Shown here one piece after another: positions 5,956 to 13,640 of a stretch of DNA of 15,737 bases; position 1 is the stretch's first letter; every line of letters begins with the position of its first letter. Under the pieces are notes generated by a model. That model was not told where the DNA came from. It searched no databases and saw only the letters and a list, made by a program, of their open reading frames with translations. The DNA is from Betaproteobacteria bacterium. Lineage in GTDB: Bacteria; Pseudomonadota; Gammaproteobacteria; Burkholderiales; SG8-39. The position numbers were made by a program, and so were the translations under genes. The DNA lies in assembly GCA_007280315.1 (NCBI GenBank), contig QYQC01000050.1, forward strand, positions 1-15,737, in the 5' to 3' direction.

Positions 5956-6389
5956 TATATCGGGCGCAGGGTGCAGAGCAGCTCGGCTTCAGCCACAAGT
6001 GACTCCCCGACGTAAGCCTTGCCGGCGTATTTGACAACGTTGCGTACGGTGCGCTCTATGCTTACCTCGAGCACCAGCTGGTCCCCTGGCATCACCGGCT
6101 TTTTGAAGCGCGCCCGGTCGATACCGGCAAAGTAATACACTGATTTGTCGTCCGGCTTGATGCCCATGCTGCGAAATGACAGGATCGCTGCAGCCTGTGC
6201 CATGGCTTCCACGATCAGAACGCCGGGCATGACTTTGTAATACGGAAAGTGGCCGTTGAAGTACGGTTCGTTGACGCTGACGTTTTTCAGCGCCCGAATG
6301 CGTTTGCCCAATTCGCACTCGATCACCCGATCAATCAGCAGGAACGGATAGCGGTGCGGCAGGTAGTCGAGAATTTCCTGGATGTTCAA
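5955..6389 (-). CDS. fabZ: 3-hydroxyacyl-[ACP] dehydratase FabZ (TTG start)
   Basis: A 144-residue hot-dog-fold dehydratase of fatty-acid elongation. It removes water from 3-hydroxyacyl-ACP and so competes with LpxA and LpxD for the same substrate pool, the usual explanation for this clustering. Motifs: LPHRYPFLLIDRV (10-22), NGHFPYYKVMPGVLIVEAMAQ (45-65) with catalytic H47 and E61, and GIDRARFKKPVMPGDQL. Residue 52 is lysine where proline is expected (GHFPxxP). The start is TTG at 6389, inside the lpxD stop (TTGA), backed by GGGAG at 6398-6402 with an 8-base spacer; the next in-frame Met is residue 54, beyond the catalytic His. Confidence 0.96.
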   Translation of the reverse strand: MNIQEILDYLPHRYPFLLIDRVIECELGKRIRALKNVSVNEPYFNGHFPYYKVMPGVLIVEAMAQAAAILSFRSMGIKPDDKSVYYFAGIDRARFKKPVMPGDQLVLEVSIERTVRNVVKYAGKAYVGESLVAEAELLCTLRPI

Positions 6390-7426
6390 TTTTTGTTCTC
6401 CCGCGCTGACAGGCGCTGTTCCAAATCACGCACGCGTTCGCGCAGTAAATCCAGCTGGCGCAGCGATGCCACGTGACGCGACCAGTTGCGGCTGTCTTCG
6501 GCCGGATGACCACCGTAGCTGCCGGCCTTGCGAATCGACTTCGTGACCACGGCGGCGGCATGGATGATAACGCGATCGGCGATATCAAGGTGTCCGACAA
6601 TGTTCGCGGCGCCACCTATCATGCAGTGCTTGCCGATGCGTGTGCTGCCGGCGATGCCGGTGCAGCCCGCAATCGCCGTATGCGCGCCGACGCGCACGTT
6701 GTGACCGATCTGAATCAGATTATCCAGTTTGACTCCGTTTTCTATCACTGTGTCGTCCAACGCGCCACGGTCGATGCAGGTGTTGGCGCCGATCTCGACG
6801 TCGTCGCCGATCAGCACGCCTCCGGTTTGTGGAATCTTGCGCCAGCCGTCCTCGTCCAGCGCAATGCCGAATCCGTCGGCGCCAATTACTGCGCCCGAAT
6901 GCACCAGCGTACGCTGGCCTAGGCGACAACCGGGGTAGACGGTAACGCGCGCATGCAGCCGGCTCCCCGCGCCAATCTCTACCTTGTCACCCAGGCAGCA
7001 GCCCGCGCCGATTACCACGCCCTTGCCCAGCTTCACCGCACGTCCGATGTAGACCCCGGCGCCGATGCTTGCACTCGCCGGAACCTTGGTCCCACGCTCT
7101 ATGACCGCCGTTTTGTGCACCCCGGCTGCTCCGACTATGGGGGGATTGAACAGCGCCGAGACCTTCGCAAAATACAGGTAGGGATCGTTGCACAGGATGC
7201 GCGGAAGCCGGGTGAGGCCGCCGTCGGCGGCGTGGAGAATCACCGCACCGGCGCGGGTCTCGGCAAGCTGCTTGCGGTATTTTTTGTTACTGAGAAAGCC
7301 GACGTGCTGCGAACTGGCATTTTCGAGCGTAGCAACCTGGCTGATCGGCGTCTGCGGGTTGCCGATTATCTCCCCACCAAAGCGTTCGACGATCTGGGCC
7401 AGGCGGAAAATCTTGGCCTTTGCCAT
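6386..7426 (-). CDS. lpxD: UDP-3-O-acylglucosamine N-acyltransferase
   Basis: A 346-residue enzyme (E. coli 341) that adds the second 3-hydroxyacyl chain, to the 2-amino group of the lipid A precursor. An N-terminal LpxD-type uridine-binding domain (about 5-100, with GFLSNKKYRKQL at 43-54) is followed by a left-handed beta-helix (about 103-305) containing GADGFG (182-187) and QIGHNV with catalytic H242 (E. coli H239), then a C-terminal amphipathic helix (RQLDLLRERVRDLEQRL). V293 aligns with the E. coli chain-selectivity residue M290. The start follows the skp stop by nine bases with a weak Shine-Dalgarno sequence; the 3' end overlaps the fabZ start by three bases. Confidence 0.97.
   Translation of the reverse strand: MAKAKIFRLAQIVERFGGEIIGNPQTPISQVATLENASSQHVGFLSNKKYRKQLAETRAGAVILHAADGGLTRLPRILCNDPYLYFAKVSALFNPPIVGAAGVHKTAVIERGTKVPASASIGAGVYIGRAVKLGKGVVIGAGCCLGDKVEIGAGSRLHARVTVYPGCRLGQRTLVHSGAVIGADGFGIALDEDGWRKIPQTGGVLIGDDVEIGANTCIDRGALDDTVIENGVKLDNLIQIGHNVRVGAHTAIAGCTGIAGSTRIGKHCMIGGAANIVGHLDIADRVIIHAAAVVTKSIRKAGSYGGHPAEDSRNWSRHVASLRQLDLLRERVRDLEQRLSARENKN
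6398..6402 (-). promoter_or_regulatory. Ribosome binding site fixing the fabZ TTG start
   Basis: GGGAG on the minus strand, within the last codons of lpxD, eight bases before the TTG at 6389. It is one of the better Shine-Dalgarno matches in the operon and decides for the TTG start. Confidence 0.7.
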
Positions 7427-7435
7427 CGCAGCTGA

Positions 7436-7939
7436 TTACTTCCCAGCCGGCTTGTCTTCAAGTGCCTTGATCACCTTGTCCGTGATGTCGATGCGCGGAC
7501 TGGCGTATACCGCCTCCTGGAAGATGATGTCGTATTTCTCTGCCTCAGCGATACCCTTGATGGTGCGATTGGCGCGCTCCAGCACCGCGGCGAGTTCTTC
7601 GTTACGCCGCTGATTGAGGTCCTCGCGGAATTCACGCTGCTTGCGCTGAAAATCCTTGTTCAGTTCACCGAATTCGCGTTCCTTGTTGCGCCGCTCGGTT
7701 TCACTCATCGTGACCGAGTTCTTTTCCAGGGTTTCCTGAAGCTTTCGAATCTGCTCCGCCATTTTCTGCATTTCCTGATCGCGCTTGGCGAATTCCAGTT
7801 CTATTTTTTTTTGCGCGCGCACGGCGGGGGCGGCGTCGCGAAACACTTTTTCGGTGTTTACGAATCCGATCTTGAAATCAGCGGCGGCGGCAGTTCCGCC
7901 AATCAGCACACCAATTGCGACGAGTACTATGTTTTTCAA
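7436..7939 (-). CDS. skp: OmpH/Skp family periplasmic chaperone (TTG start)
   Basis: A 167-residue protein with a signal peptide (1-20, cleavage near AAA|D), a short beta part (FKIGFVNTEKVFRDAAP, 22-38) and a long Lys/Glu/Arg-rich coiled-coil hairpin (about 40-135), then a final IFQEAVYASPRIDITDKVI strand-helix. Skp trimers hold unfolded outer-membrane proteins in the periplasm and hand them to the BAM complex, matching its place right after bamA. The start is TTG at 7939, supported by AGGAG at 7946-7950 with a 6-base spacer; no in-frame ATG occurs before residue 58. Codons 43-46 contain a run of nine A residues (7804-7812), so loss of one base would produce a stop after residue 45. Confidence 0.93.
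   Translation of the reverse strand: MKNIVLVAIGVLIGGTAAAADFKIGFVNTEKVFRDAAPAVRAQKKIELEFAKRDQEMQKMAEQIRKLQETLEKNSVTMSETERRNKEREFGELNKDFQRKQREFREDLNQRRNEELAAVLERANRTIKGIAEAEKYDIIFQEAVYASPRIDITDKVIKALEDKPAGK
7804..7812 (-). repeat. A9 homopolymer in skp
   Basis: Nine T on the plus strand (nine A in the skp message), spanning codons 43-46 (Gln-Lys-Lys-Ile). It is the longest mononucleotide run I saw in the window and stands out in GC-rich DNA. Confidence 0.9.
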
Positions 7940-7945
7940 CCTGAT

Positions 7946-7950
7946 CTCCT
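7946..7950 (-). promoter_or_regulatory. Ribosome binding site fixing the skp TTG start
   Basis: AGGAG on the minus strand (in the context GAGGAG), six bases before the TTG at 7939, in the 17-base gap after the bamA stop. This near-consensus site is the main evidence for the TTG start. Confidence 0.78.
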
Positions 7951-7956
7951 CAAACC

Positions 7957-10230
7957 CTAAAATACCTGGCCTAGCTGGAACTGTAGGTGCTGAACCTTAT
8001 CGTCTGGTTTGGCGTTGAGCGGTTTGCCATAACTGAAGCGCAGCGGCCCCATCGGTGAATTCCACGCGAACGACATGCCGGTCGAGTAGCGCAACTCCGA
8101 TAAACGCATTTTCTCATCAACGCCATACACCTGCCCAGCATCAAGGAAAACGCTCAGACGCATCGAACGGTCAACACCTGTTCCCGGCATCGGGAACAGC
8201 ACTTCGGCGTTCGTGACGATTCGCTTGTTGCCGCCCAGGATTGAATTGAGGGCATCCCGCGGACCGAGGGAATAGGAATCGTAGCCGCGCACCGATGTGA
8301 CGCCACCAGCATACAGGTTCTTGTAAAACGGCAGCGGCTTTCCACCCATACCGTCGGCGACTCCGAGCTCGCCATTGAGAAGCAGCGTATAGGTGCGCGA
8401 CAGCGGGTAATACCACTGGACTTGTTCCGTAAGCTTGTAGTACTTGACGGTTCCGCCCGGCAGCCCGCCCTCGAGGTTGGCCCGGATCAATAAGCCGCTG
8501 GTAGGCACCAGGGCGTTATTTCGCTGATCGCGGATCCAGCCAATACTTCCAGGAAGCGAGGTGTTGTTGTTGCCGAATATTTTCACAAAGTCCTGGTAGC
8601 GGAACGGACTGCTTCCGTTGACGCCTAGCCTGGTGTTGTCCACGCCCAGACTGAGGCCCAGGTTGTCCACGTCAGTCAGCGGGACGCCGAAGCGCACCGC
8701 TCCGCTGAGCGTGTTGGTGGTGTAATAACCCAGTCCCAGCAACGAGGCATCCGTGCGGCGGTTGTAGACGTCGAAACCCCGGCTGACGCCATCGACGGTA
8801 TAGTAAGGATCCGTATAGCTCATGCCGATATTGCGGTTGATTCGGCTTGTACTTAGCTGCGCAGTGACGTGCTTGCCGCTGCCGAAAATGTTCTGCTGCG
8901 AAATCGATCCGCTCAGAATCAGTTTTTCCGTGGAGGAGAATCCCGCGCCAACGGTGATCGCGCCTGTCGCACGTTCCTTGACCTTGAAATTTGCATCCAC
9001 CTGGTCCGAAGTGCCTGGCACCGCAGGCGTCTCGACTTCGACTTCTGAAAAATATTGCAGTCGATCGAGGCGTTGCTTCGATTTCTGAATCTTATCGCTG
9101 TCGTAGTATGCACCCTCAAGCTGGCGCATTTCGCGGCGGACCACTTCGTCACGCGTGCGGGTATTGCCGGCGATGTTAATTCTCCTCACGTAGACTCGCC
9201 GACCCGGATCGACCATGATGGTCAATGCAACCTGCTTTGCATTCCGGTCCAGATCGGAAACTGCATTGGCGTTCGCGAACGCGTATCCCTCGTTTCCGAG
9301 CCGATCGGTGATTCTCTTGGTACTCTCGGTGAGGCGTTGGCGCGAAAAAGTCTCCCCCGGCTTCAATTGGATCAGCCGGCGCAACTCGGCCTCGGGAAGC
9401 AGCAATTCACCGCCGAGTTTGACATCCGACACCGTGTATTTGTCGCCCTCGGTGATATTGACCGTAATGTAGATGTCCTTCTTGTCCGGGGTGATCGACA
9501 CCTGCGTCGAATCGATATTGAATTCCAGATAGCCGTTGTTCAAATAGTGGGATCGCAATGACTCCAGGTCGCCGGACAGCTTTTGCTTCGAATATTGATC
9601 GTTCTTGGTATACCAGGTCAGCCAGCCGGGTGTTTGCAGCACCAGCAGCTGCAGCAGATCCTTTTCCGTATATGCCCTGTTACCGATGATATTGATCTCG
9701 TGGATCTTGGTCACATCACCTTCGTTGATGGAAAAACTGACACCTACCCGGTTACGCTCGAGCGGCGTCACCGTGGTGACCACGCTGGCGCCGTAGCGCC
9801 CGCGCGCCAGGTACTGGCGTTTGATCTCCTGCTCGGCCTGGTCAAACAGCGCCTTGTCGAACGAGCGTCCTTCCGCCAGTCCGATTTCGCGCAATCCTTT
9901 GCGCAGAGCGTCTTGGTCGAATTCCTTGTTGCCGATGAAATCGATCTGCGATATCGCGGGACGTTCCTCCACCATCACCAGCAATACGTCGCGCTGGACT
10001 TCCAGGCGCACGTCTTTGAAGAATCCGGTGGCGAAAAGTGCCTTGATCGCCGCGGCAGCTTTTTCGTCGGTCATGGTTTCGCCGACCTTGATCGGCAAGT
10101 AGCTGAACACGGTGCCGGCCTCGATGCGCTGGATGCCTTCAACGCGGATGTCGCGCACCACGAAGGGATCAAATGCCTGCGCCAGCCCGGCCCACAGGCA
10201 GATCAATGCTGCAATGATGTATCTGGTCAT
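7957..10230 (-). CDS. bamA: Outer membrane protein assembly factor BamA
   Basis: A 757-residue Omp85 protein, core of the BAM complex that inserts beta-barrel proteins in the outer membrane. It has a signal peptide (1-19, cleavage after AQA), five POTRA domains (roughly 24-92, 93-172, 175-263, 266-344, 347-421) and a C-terminal 16-strand barrel (about 430-757). The barrel holds the conserved VRGY of loop 6 at 647-650 and ends in phenylalanine (QFQLGQVF), the usual outer-membrane signal. Length is close to the family norm (E. coli 810). The ATG at 10230 lies eight bases after the rseP stop with a weak ribosome site. The rseP-bamA-skp order is conserved in proteobacteria, where sigmaE often drives it; no convincing sigmaE promoter was found here. 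Confidence 0.97.
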   Translation of the reverse strand: MTRYIIAALICLWAGLAQAFDPFVVRDIRVEGIQRIEAGTVFSYLPIKVGETMTDEKAAAAIKALFATGFFKDVRLEVQRDVLLVMVEERPAISQIDFIGNKEFDQDALRKGLREIGLAEGRSFDKALFDQAEQEIKRQYLARGRYGASVVTTVTPLERNRVGVSFSINEGDVTKIHEINIIGNRAYTEKDLLQLLVLQTPGWLTWYTKNDQYSKQKLSGDLESLRSHYLNNGYLEFNIDSTQVSITPDKKDIYITVNITEGDKYTVSDVKLGGELLLPEAELRRLIQLKPGETFSRQRLTESTKRITDRLGNEGYAFANANAVSDLDRNAKQVALTIMVDPGRRVYVRRINIAGNTRTRDEVVRREMRQLEGAYYDSDKIQKSKQRLDRLQYFSEVEVETPAVPGTSDQVDANFKVKERATGAITVGAGFSSTEKLILSGSISQQNIFGSGKHVTAQLSTSRINRNIGMSYTDPYYTVDGVSRGFDVYNRRTDASLLGLGYYTTNTLSGAVRFGVPLTDVDNLGLSLGVDNTRLGVNGSSPFRYQDFVKIFGNNNTSLPGSIGWIRDQRNNALVPTSGLLIRANLEGGLPGGTVKYYKLTEQVQWYYPLSRTYTLLLNGELGVADGMGGKPLPFYKNLYAGGVTSVRGYDSYSLGPRDALNSILGGNKRIVTNAEVLFPMPGTGVDRSMRLSVFLDAGQVYGVDEKMRLSELRYSTGMSFAWNSPMGPLRFSYGKPLNAKPDDKVQHLQFQLGQVF

Positions 10231-10238
10231 GTTGACGA

Positions 10239-11603
10239 TCAGCCGGCGATCAAGCGATTAATGTCGTTATAGAACGCAAACGCCATCAGAACCAGCAACA
10301 GAGTTAGACCGAGTTTCTGGCCGATTTCCATTATCCGATCCGACACCGGGCTACCTTTGAAAATTTCGACCGTATAATACATCAAATGGCCCCCATCCAA
10401 TAAGGGAATCGGCAGCAGATTGAGTACTCCGAGGCTGATGCTGATCAGCGCCAGAAAACTCAGGTACGAGGCCAGCCCGAGTTGCGCCGATTGCCCGGCG
10501 TAATCGGCGATGGTCACCGGCCCGCTGAGATTCTTCCACGATACCTGACCGACCAGCATTCGGCCAAGCATCTTCAGGCTGAATACGGACATGTCCCAGG
10601 TTTTCTGCACCGCCTTCGTCAGGGCGGTTGCAGTGCCGTAGCGTACCACGGTAACGAGTTCGTCCAATGCGCGCTGGTCCAGGCGCGCTGCAGCACCGAT
10701 GCGGCCGATTCCCTGGCCTTTCTGCGTCACGGTTTCAGGAACAAGCGTCACTTCGCGCCGTTCGTTGCCGCGCTGATAGGACAGATGAAGCTCCCGCCCC
10801 GCGTGGCTGCGCACGAGCTGGACAAGGTCATTCCAGGAAGCGACGTGCTTGCCGCCGGCCGCGAGTACATGATCGCCCGGTAGCAGGCCCGAGCGCTCGG
10901 CCACGCCGCCGGCAACAATCTGCCCGATCACCGGTTTGATCTCCGGTCGGTAGAGCTTCAGGCCGATCAGCGCCAGGGTATCGCCATCGAGCTGTTCGGC
11001 ATCAAAAGGCGTCAAATCGAGCGTACGCCAGCTTAGCTGGTTGCTGCGGTTGAGCACCTCCACCGTCACCAGTTGACGCTCCAGCGCAAGCTGCAGCATG
11101 CGCCAGCGTACTTCCTGCCAGGACGTCACCGGCTCACCGTTGATGGCACGTATGGTTTCGCCCGGTGCGAAGCCGGCGCTTGCAGCCGGCGTGTTCGGCG
11201 GCGGCGTGTCCACGATCGGCCGCGCTTCCTGAACGCCGTGCATGAACAGCAGCCAGTACAGCGCTATTGCAAACAGAAAATTGGCGACAGGTCCAGCGCT
11301 GACCACGGCATAGCGCCGCCATACGCTCTGCCGGTTGAAGGCGCGACCGAGCTCCTGCTGCGGCACCTCACCCTCGCGCTCATCCAGCATCTTGACATAG
11401 CCACCCAGGGGTACCGCGGCGATCACCCATTCGGTCTGATCGGGCCCGAATCGTTTCTTCCACAATGGCAGGCCGAAACCGATCGAAAAACGCAGCACTT
11501 TGACGCCGCAAAGTCGTGCGATGAGATAGTGGCCGAACTCGTGTACAACGACCAATGCGCCCAGCGCGAGAACGAAGGCAGCCAGCGTAAACAGCAGGCT
11601 CAT
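10239..11603 (-). CDS. rseP: RIP metalloprotease RseP (site-2 protease)
   Basis: A 454-residue inner-membrane zinc protease that cuts the anti-sigma factor RseA inside the membrane, after DegS, to release sigmaE. The zinc site HEFGH is at 21-25 in the first transmembrane helix, and the third ligand lies in LLPIPLLDGGH (D403) near the C-terminus. Between them are a membrane-associated PLGGYVKM segment, a transmembrane helix around 104-120, and two periplasmic PDZ domains (cores near GFAPGETIRAINGEPV and SGLLPGDHVLAAGGKHV). The ATG overlaps the dxr stop as ATGA. The rseA, degS and rpoE partners are not in the window. Confidence 0.97.
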   Translation of the reverse strand: MSLLFTLAAFVLALGALVVVHEFGHYLIARLCGVKVLRFSIGFGLPLWKKRFGPDQTEWVIAAVPLGGYVKMLDEREGEVPQQELGRAFNRQSVWRRYAVVSAGPVANFLFAIALYWLLFMHGVQEARPIVDTPPPNTPAASAGFAPGETIRAINGEPVTSWQEVRWRMLQLALERQLVTVEVLNRSNQLSWRTLDLTPFDAEQLDGDTLALIGLKLYRPEIKPVIGQIVAGGVAERSGLLPGDHVLAAGGKHVASWNDLVQLVRSHAGRELHLSYQRGNERREVTLVPETVTQKGQGIGRIGAAARLDQRALDELVTVVRYGTATALTKAVQKTWDMSVFSLKMLGRMLVGQVSWKNLSGPVTIADYAGQSAQLGLASYLSFLALISISLGVLNLLPIPLLDGGHLMYYTVEIFKGSPVSDRIMEIGQKLGLTLLLVLMAFAFYNDINRLIAG

Positions 11604-12790
11604 TTTCTGACCGTCATCGCATCAATCCAACGCCTGGCGTGCGCGCGCGCCGCGGCATCGGCGCGGAGCACGTCGTCGAGGCTCGCCAGCGGTGACGGAG
11701 GCAATTCATTCATCACCGCCTCGATTAGACTGGTGATGCCAAGAAACGGCAGACGGCGCTCGAGAAATGCGATCACCGCAACCTCGTTCGCCGCGTTCAG
11801 CGTTGCCGGGCTAGTCCCACCTTCCCGCAACGCACGATAGCCCAGGCGCAGCGCCGGGAAGCGCACCAGATCCGGCGTAGCGAAATCGAGTCGTCCGACC
11901 CGCGCCAGATCGAGCGAGCCCACGCCGGCCTCCATCCGATCAGGATAAGCCAGGGCGTGCGCGATCGGCGTGCGCATATCCGGGTTGCCGAGCTGCGCGA
12001 TGACTGAGCCATCCGCATATTCGACCATGGAATGCACCACGCTCTGTGGATGGATCACCACCTCGATTTGTTCGGGCGTCGCGCCAAACAGCCAGTGTGC
12101 CTCGATGATTTCAAGCGCCTTGTTCATCATTGTGGCCGAATCCACCGATATTTTTCGTCCCATCGCCCAGTTCGGATGGGCACATGCTTCGTCCGGAGTC
12201 ACGTTTTGCAGGTGCTCCAGCGCCGTTTCGCGAAATGGTCCACCTGATGCGGTCAGCAGGATCCGCCTAATGCCGTGGCCGCCAAGATCGCCCGGAAACG
12301 AATCGGGCAGGCTTTGAAAAACGGCATTGTGCTCGCTGTCTATTGGCAGCAGAGTCGCTCGATGCGTGCGTACCGCTTCCATGAAAATCGGCCCAGCCAT
12401 GACCAGCGCTTCTTTGTTTGCCAGCAGCAATTTCTTGCCTGCACGCGCCGCTGCGAGAGTTGGCACCAGGCCTGCGGCACCGACTATGGCGGCCATCACG
12501 CAGTCGGTTTCCGCATGGGCTGCGATGCGTTCCAGTCCCGGCTGGCCGAGCAGAATCTCAGTCGCGCCTGACTCAAGGCGCCGGCCTAGTACCTCTGCCT
12601 GGACGGCGTTTGCCACTACGGCATAGCGCGGACGGTGGCGCAGGCAAAGCTCGGCAAGTTCGTCAATTCGCTGGTTCGCGCTCAACGCGAAGACGCGAAA
12701 GCGCTGCGGGTGGCGCGCGGCTACATCCAGGGTGTTGAGACCGATGGAACCGGTCGCACCGAGTATGGTGAGATTCTGCGGTATGCTCAT
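11600..12790 (-). CDS. dxr: 1-deoxy-D-xylulose 5-phosphate reductoisomerase
   Basis: A 396-residue enzyme of the MEP isoprenoid pathway converting DXP to 2-C-methyl-D-erythritol 4-phosphate with NADPH. The Rossmann motif GATGSIG is at 11-17 and LLANKEALVMAG at 122-133. Metal ligands are D151, E153 and E227, and the substrate loop residues H205, W208, N223 and K224 line up with the E. coli enzyme (offset four). The C-terminal helical domain is intact. Its product feeds isopentenyl-PP, used by UppS in the same operon. Both ends overlap neighbours by four bases (ATGA), with cdsA upstream and rseP downstream, implying coupled translation. Confidence 0.98.
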   Translation of the reverse strand: MSIPQNLTILGATGSIGLNTLDVAARHPQRFRVFALSANQRIDELAELCLRHRPRYAVVANAVQAEVLGRRLESGATEILLGQPGLERIAAHAETDCVMAAIVGAAGLVPTLAAARAGKKLLLANKEALVMAGPIFMEAVRTHRATLLPIDSEHNAVFQSLPDSFPGDLGGHGIRRILLTASGGPFRETALEHLQNVTPDEACAHPNWAMGRKISVDSATMMNKALEIIEAHWLFGATPEQIEVVIHPQSVVHSMVEYADGSVIAQLGNPDMRTPIAHALAYPDRMEAGVGSLDLARVGRLDFATPDLVRFPALRLGYRALREGGTSPATLNAANEVAVIAFLERRLPFLGITSLIEAVMNELPPSPLASLDDVLRADAAARAHARRWIDAMTVRK

Positions 12791-13617
12791 AACAGGTATA
12801 CCAGAGCGGCAACCGGCAGCACCGAGGTTAAGGCATCGACCCGATCGAGCACGCCTCCGTGCCCCGGCAGCAATACGCCGCTATCCTTGGCGCCCGCGCG
12901 CCGTTTCACCGCCGACTCGAACAAATCGCCGTAAATGCCGACTGCGGCGAGCAGCCACAAGAACGGCAGCATGCCGATTAAACCGAAGTGCATCGACTTG
13001 AGCGCAGGCGGGAAATAGGAAGGCCAGGCATAGCTCCAGAGCACAGCGTAGGCACTCACGGCCAGCATCGCGCCAGCGGCGCCCTCCCAGGTCTTGCCCG
13101 GACTGATGGCGGGCGCGAGTTTGTGGCGTCCGAAGCGGTGACCGGCAAAATAGGCCGCGGTGTCGGAAATCCAGGCGACCGACAGCAGCAGCAGCAGCAG
13201 CGCCGGGGCTAGATTGCGCAGCTCGAGCAGTGCCAGCCAGGCAGGAACCAGCACCACCAGGCCGGTCAACGCCGCCAGCCAGCGCGACCGGGGCAACCAG
13301 GTGCGCCATAACCATAGCGGCACCACAATCATCCAGAACAGGCTGGCACAAAGGTAGATGACGAGCGGCGCACCCACCGGTCCGGCCGGCCTACCCCCTT
13401 GTCCAAATTCGAACAGCGACGCGCAAATAGCCGCGACGAACAGGACATAGAGGCCGCAGGCTACCTTCCTGTACTTGATCAGCTGCGCCCATTCCCACGC
13501 TGCGGGGAGAATCAGCGCACCAGAAAAAATGGCCCAGCCGGAAGGTGGAAGCCAGAATAGCGCCGCCAGAAACAGGACCAATAGCACCAGCGCCGTAAGG
13601 ACGCGCGTCTTGAGCAT
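12787..13617 (-). CDS. cdsA: Phosphatidate cytidylyltransferase
   Basis: A 276-residue polytopic inner-membrane enzyme making CDP-diacylglycerol from phosphatidic acid and CTP, the branch point to all phospholipids. Several hydrophobic segments are evident (for example 7-24, 53-70, 86-104, 115-152, 183-197, 214-228). The CDP-diglyceride synthase signature lies at 235-261 and matches the pattern S-x-V-K-R-x4-K-D-x-G, then P-x-H-G-G-x-x-D-R-x-D. Six consecutive leucines in one membrane helix are all CTG codons. The start at 13617 is 23 bases after the uppS stop with a weak ribosome site; the 3' end overlaps dxr by four bases. Confidence 0.96.
   Translation of the reverse strand: MLKTRVLTALVLLVLFLAALFWLPPSGWAIFSGALILPAAWEWAQLIKYRKVACGLYVLFVAAICASLFEFGQGGRPAGPVGAPLVIYLCASLFWMIVVPLWLWRTWLPRSRWLAALTGLVVLVPAWLALLELRNLAPALLLLLLSVAWISDTAAYFAGHRFGRHKLAPAISPGKTWEGAAGAMLAVSAYAVLWSYAWPSYFPPALKSMHFGLIGMLPFLWLLAAVGIYGDLFESAVKRRAGAKDSGVLLPGHGGVLDRVDALTSVLPVAALVYLL
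13183..13200 (-). repeat. (CTG)6 trinucleotide repeat within cdsA
   Basis: Six perfect CAG units on the plus strand, read as CTG leucine codons in a transmembrane helix of CdsA. Unit changes would add or remove leucines without shifting the frame. Confidence 0.9.
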
Positions 13618-13640
13618 CGCTCAATGCACCCGGCCGGCTC

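Noticed and set aside
5954..5959. TATAAT on the minus strand at the fabZ-lpxA junction
   Set aside because: No -35-like sequence 16-18 bases upstream (GCTGCT there); the bases are explained by the TAATG stop/start overlap.
5065..6015. Long plus-strand open frame of 316 codons antisense to lpxB, lpxA and fabZ
   Set aside because: Shadow of the LpxA hexapeptide-repeat coding frame in GC-rich DNA; no family features, no ribosome site, and the opposite strand holds well-conserved genes.
9583..10272. Plus-strand open frame of 229 codons antisense to bamA
   Set aside because: Composition-driven shadow of the POTRA region; no recognisable domain or start signals.
10304..10329. SigmaE-like promoter inside the 3' end of rseP, upstream of bamA (GTCTAA at 10304-10309 and GGAAAT at 10324-10329, minus strand)
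   Set aside because: The -10 matches and the place is right, but the GGAA core is about two bases too close (13 bases where 15-16 are usual) and the rest of the -35 does not match. The region codes for conserved RseP sequence. Start-site mapping would be needed.
10373..10378. TATAAT on the plus strand, antisense within rseP
   Set aside because: No -35 at proper spacing and no gene downstream in that direction.
11725..11730. GTCTAA on the minus strand in dxr as a sigmaE -10 for rseP
   Set aside because: No GGAAC-type -35 at 15-17 bases upstream.
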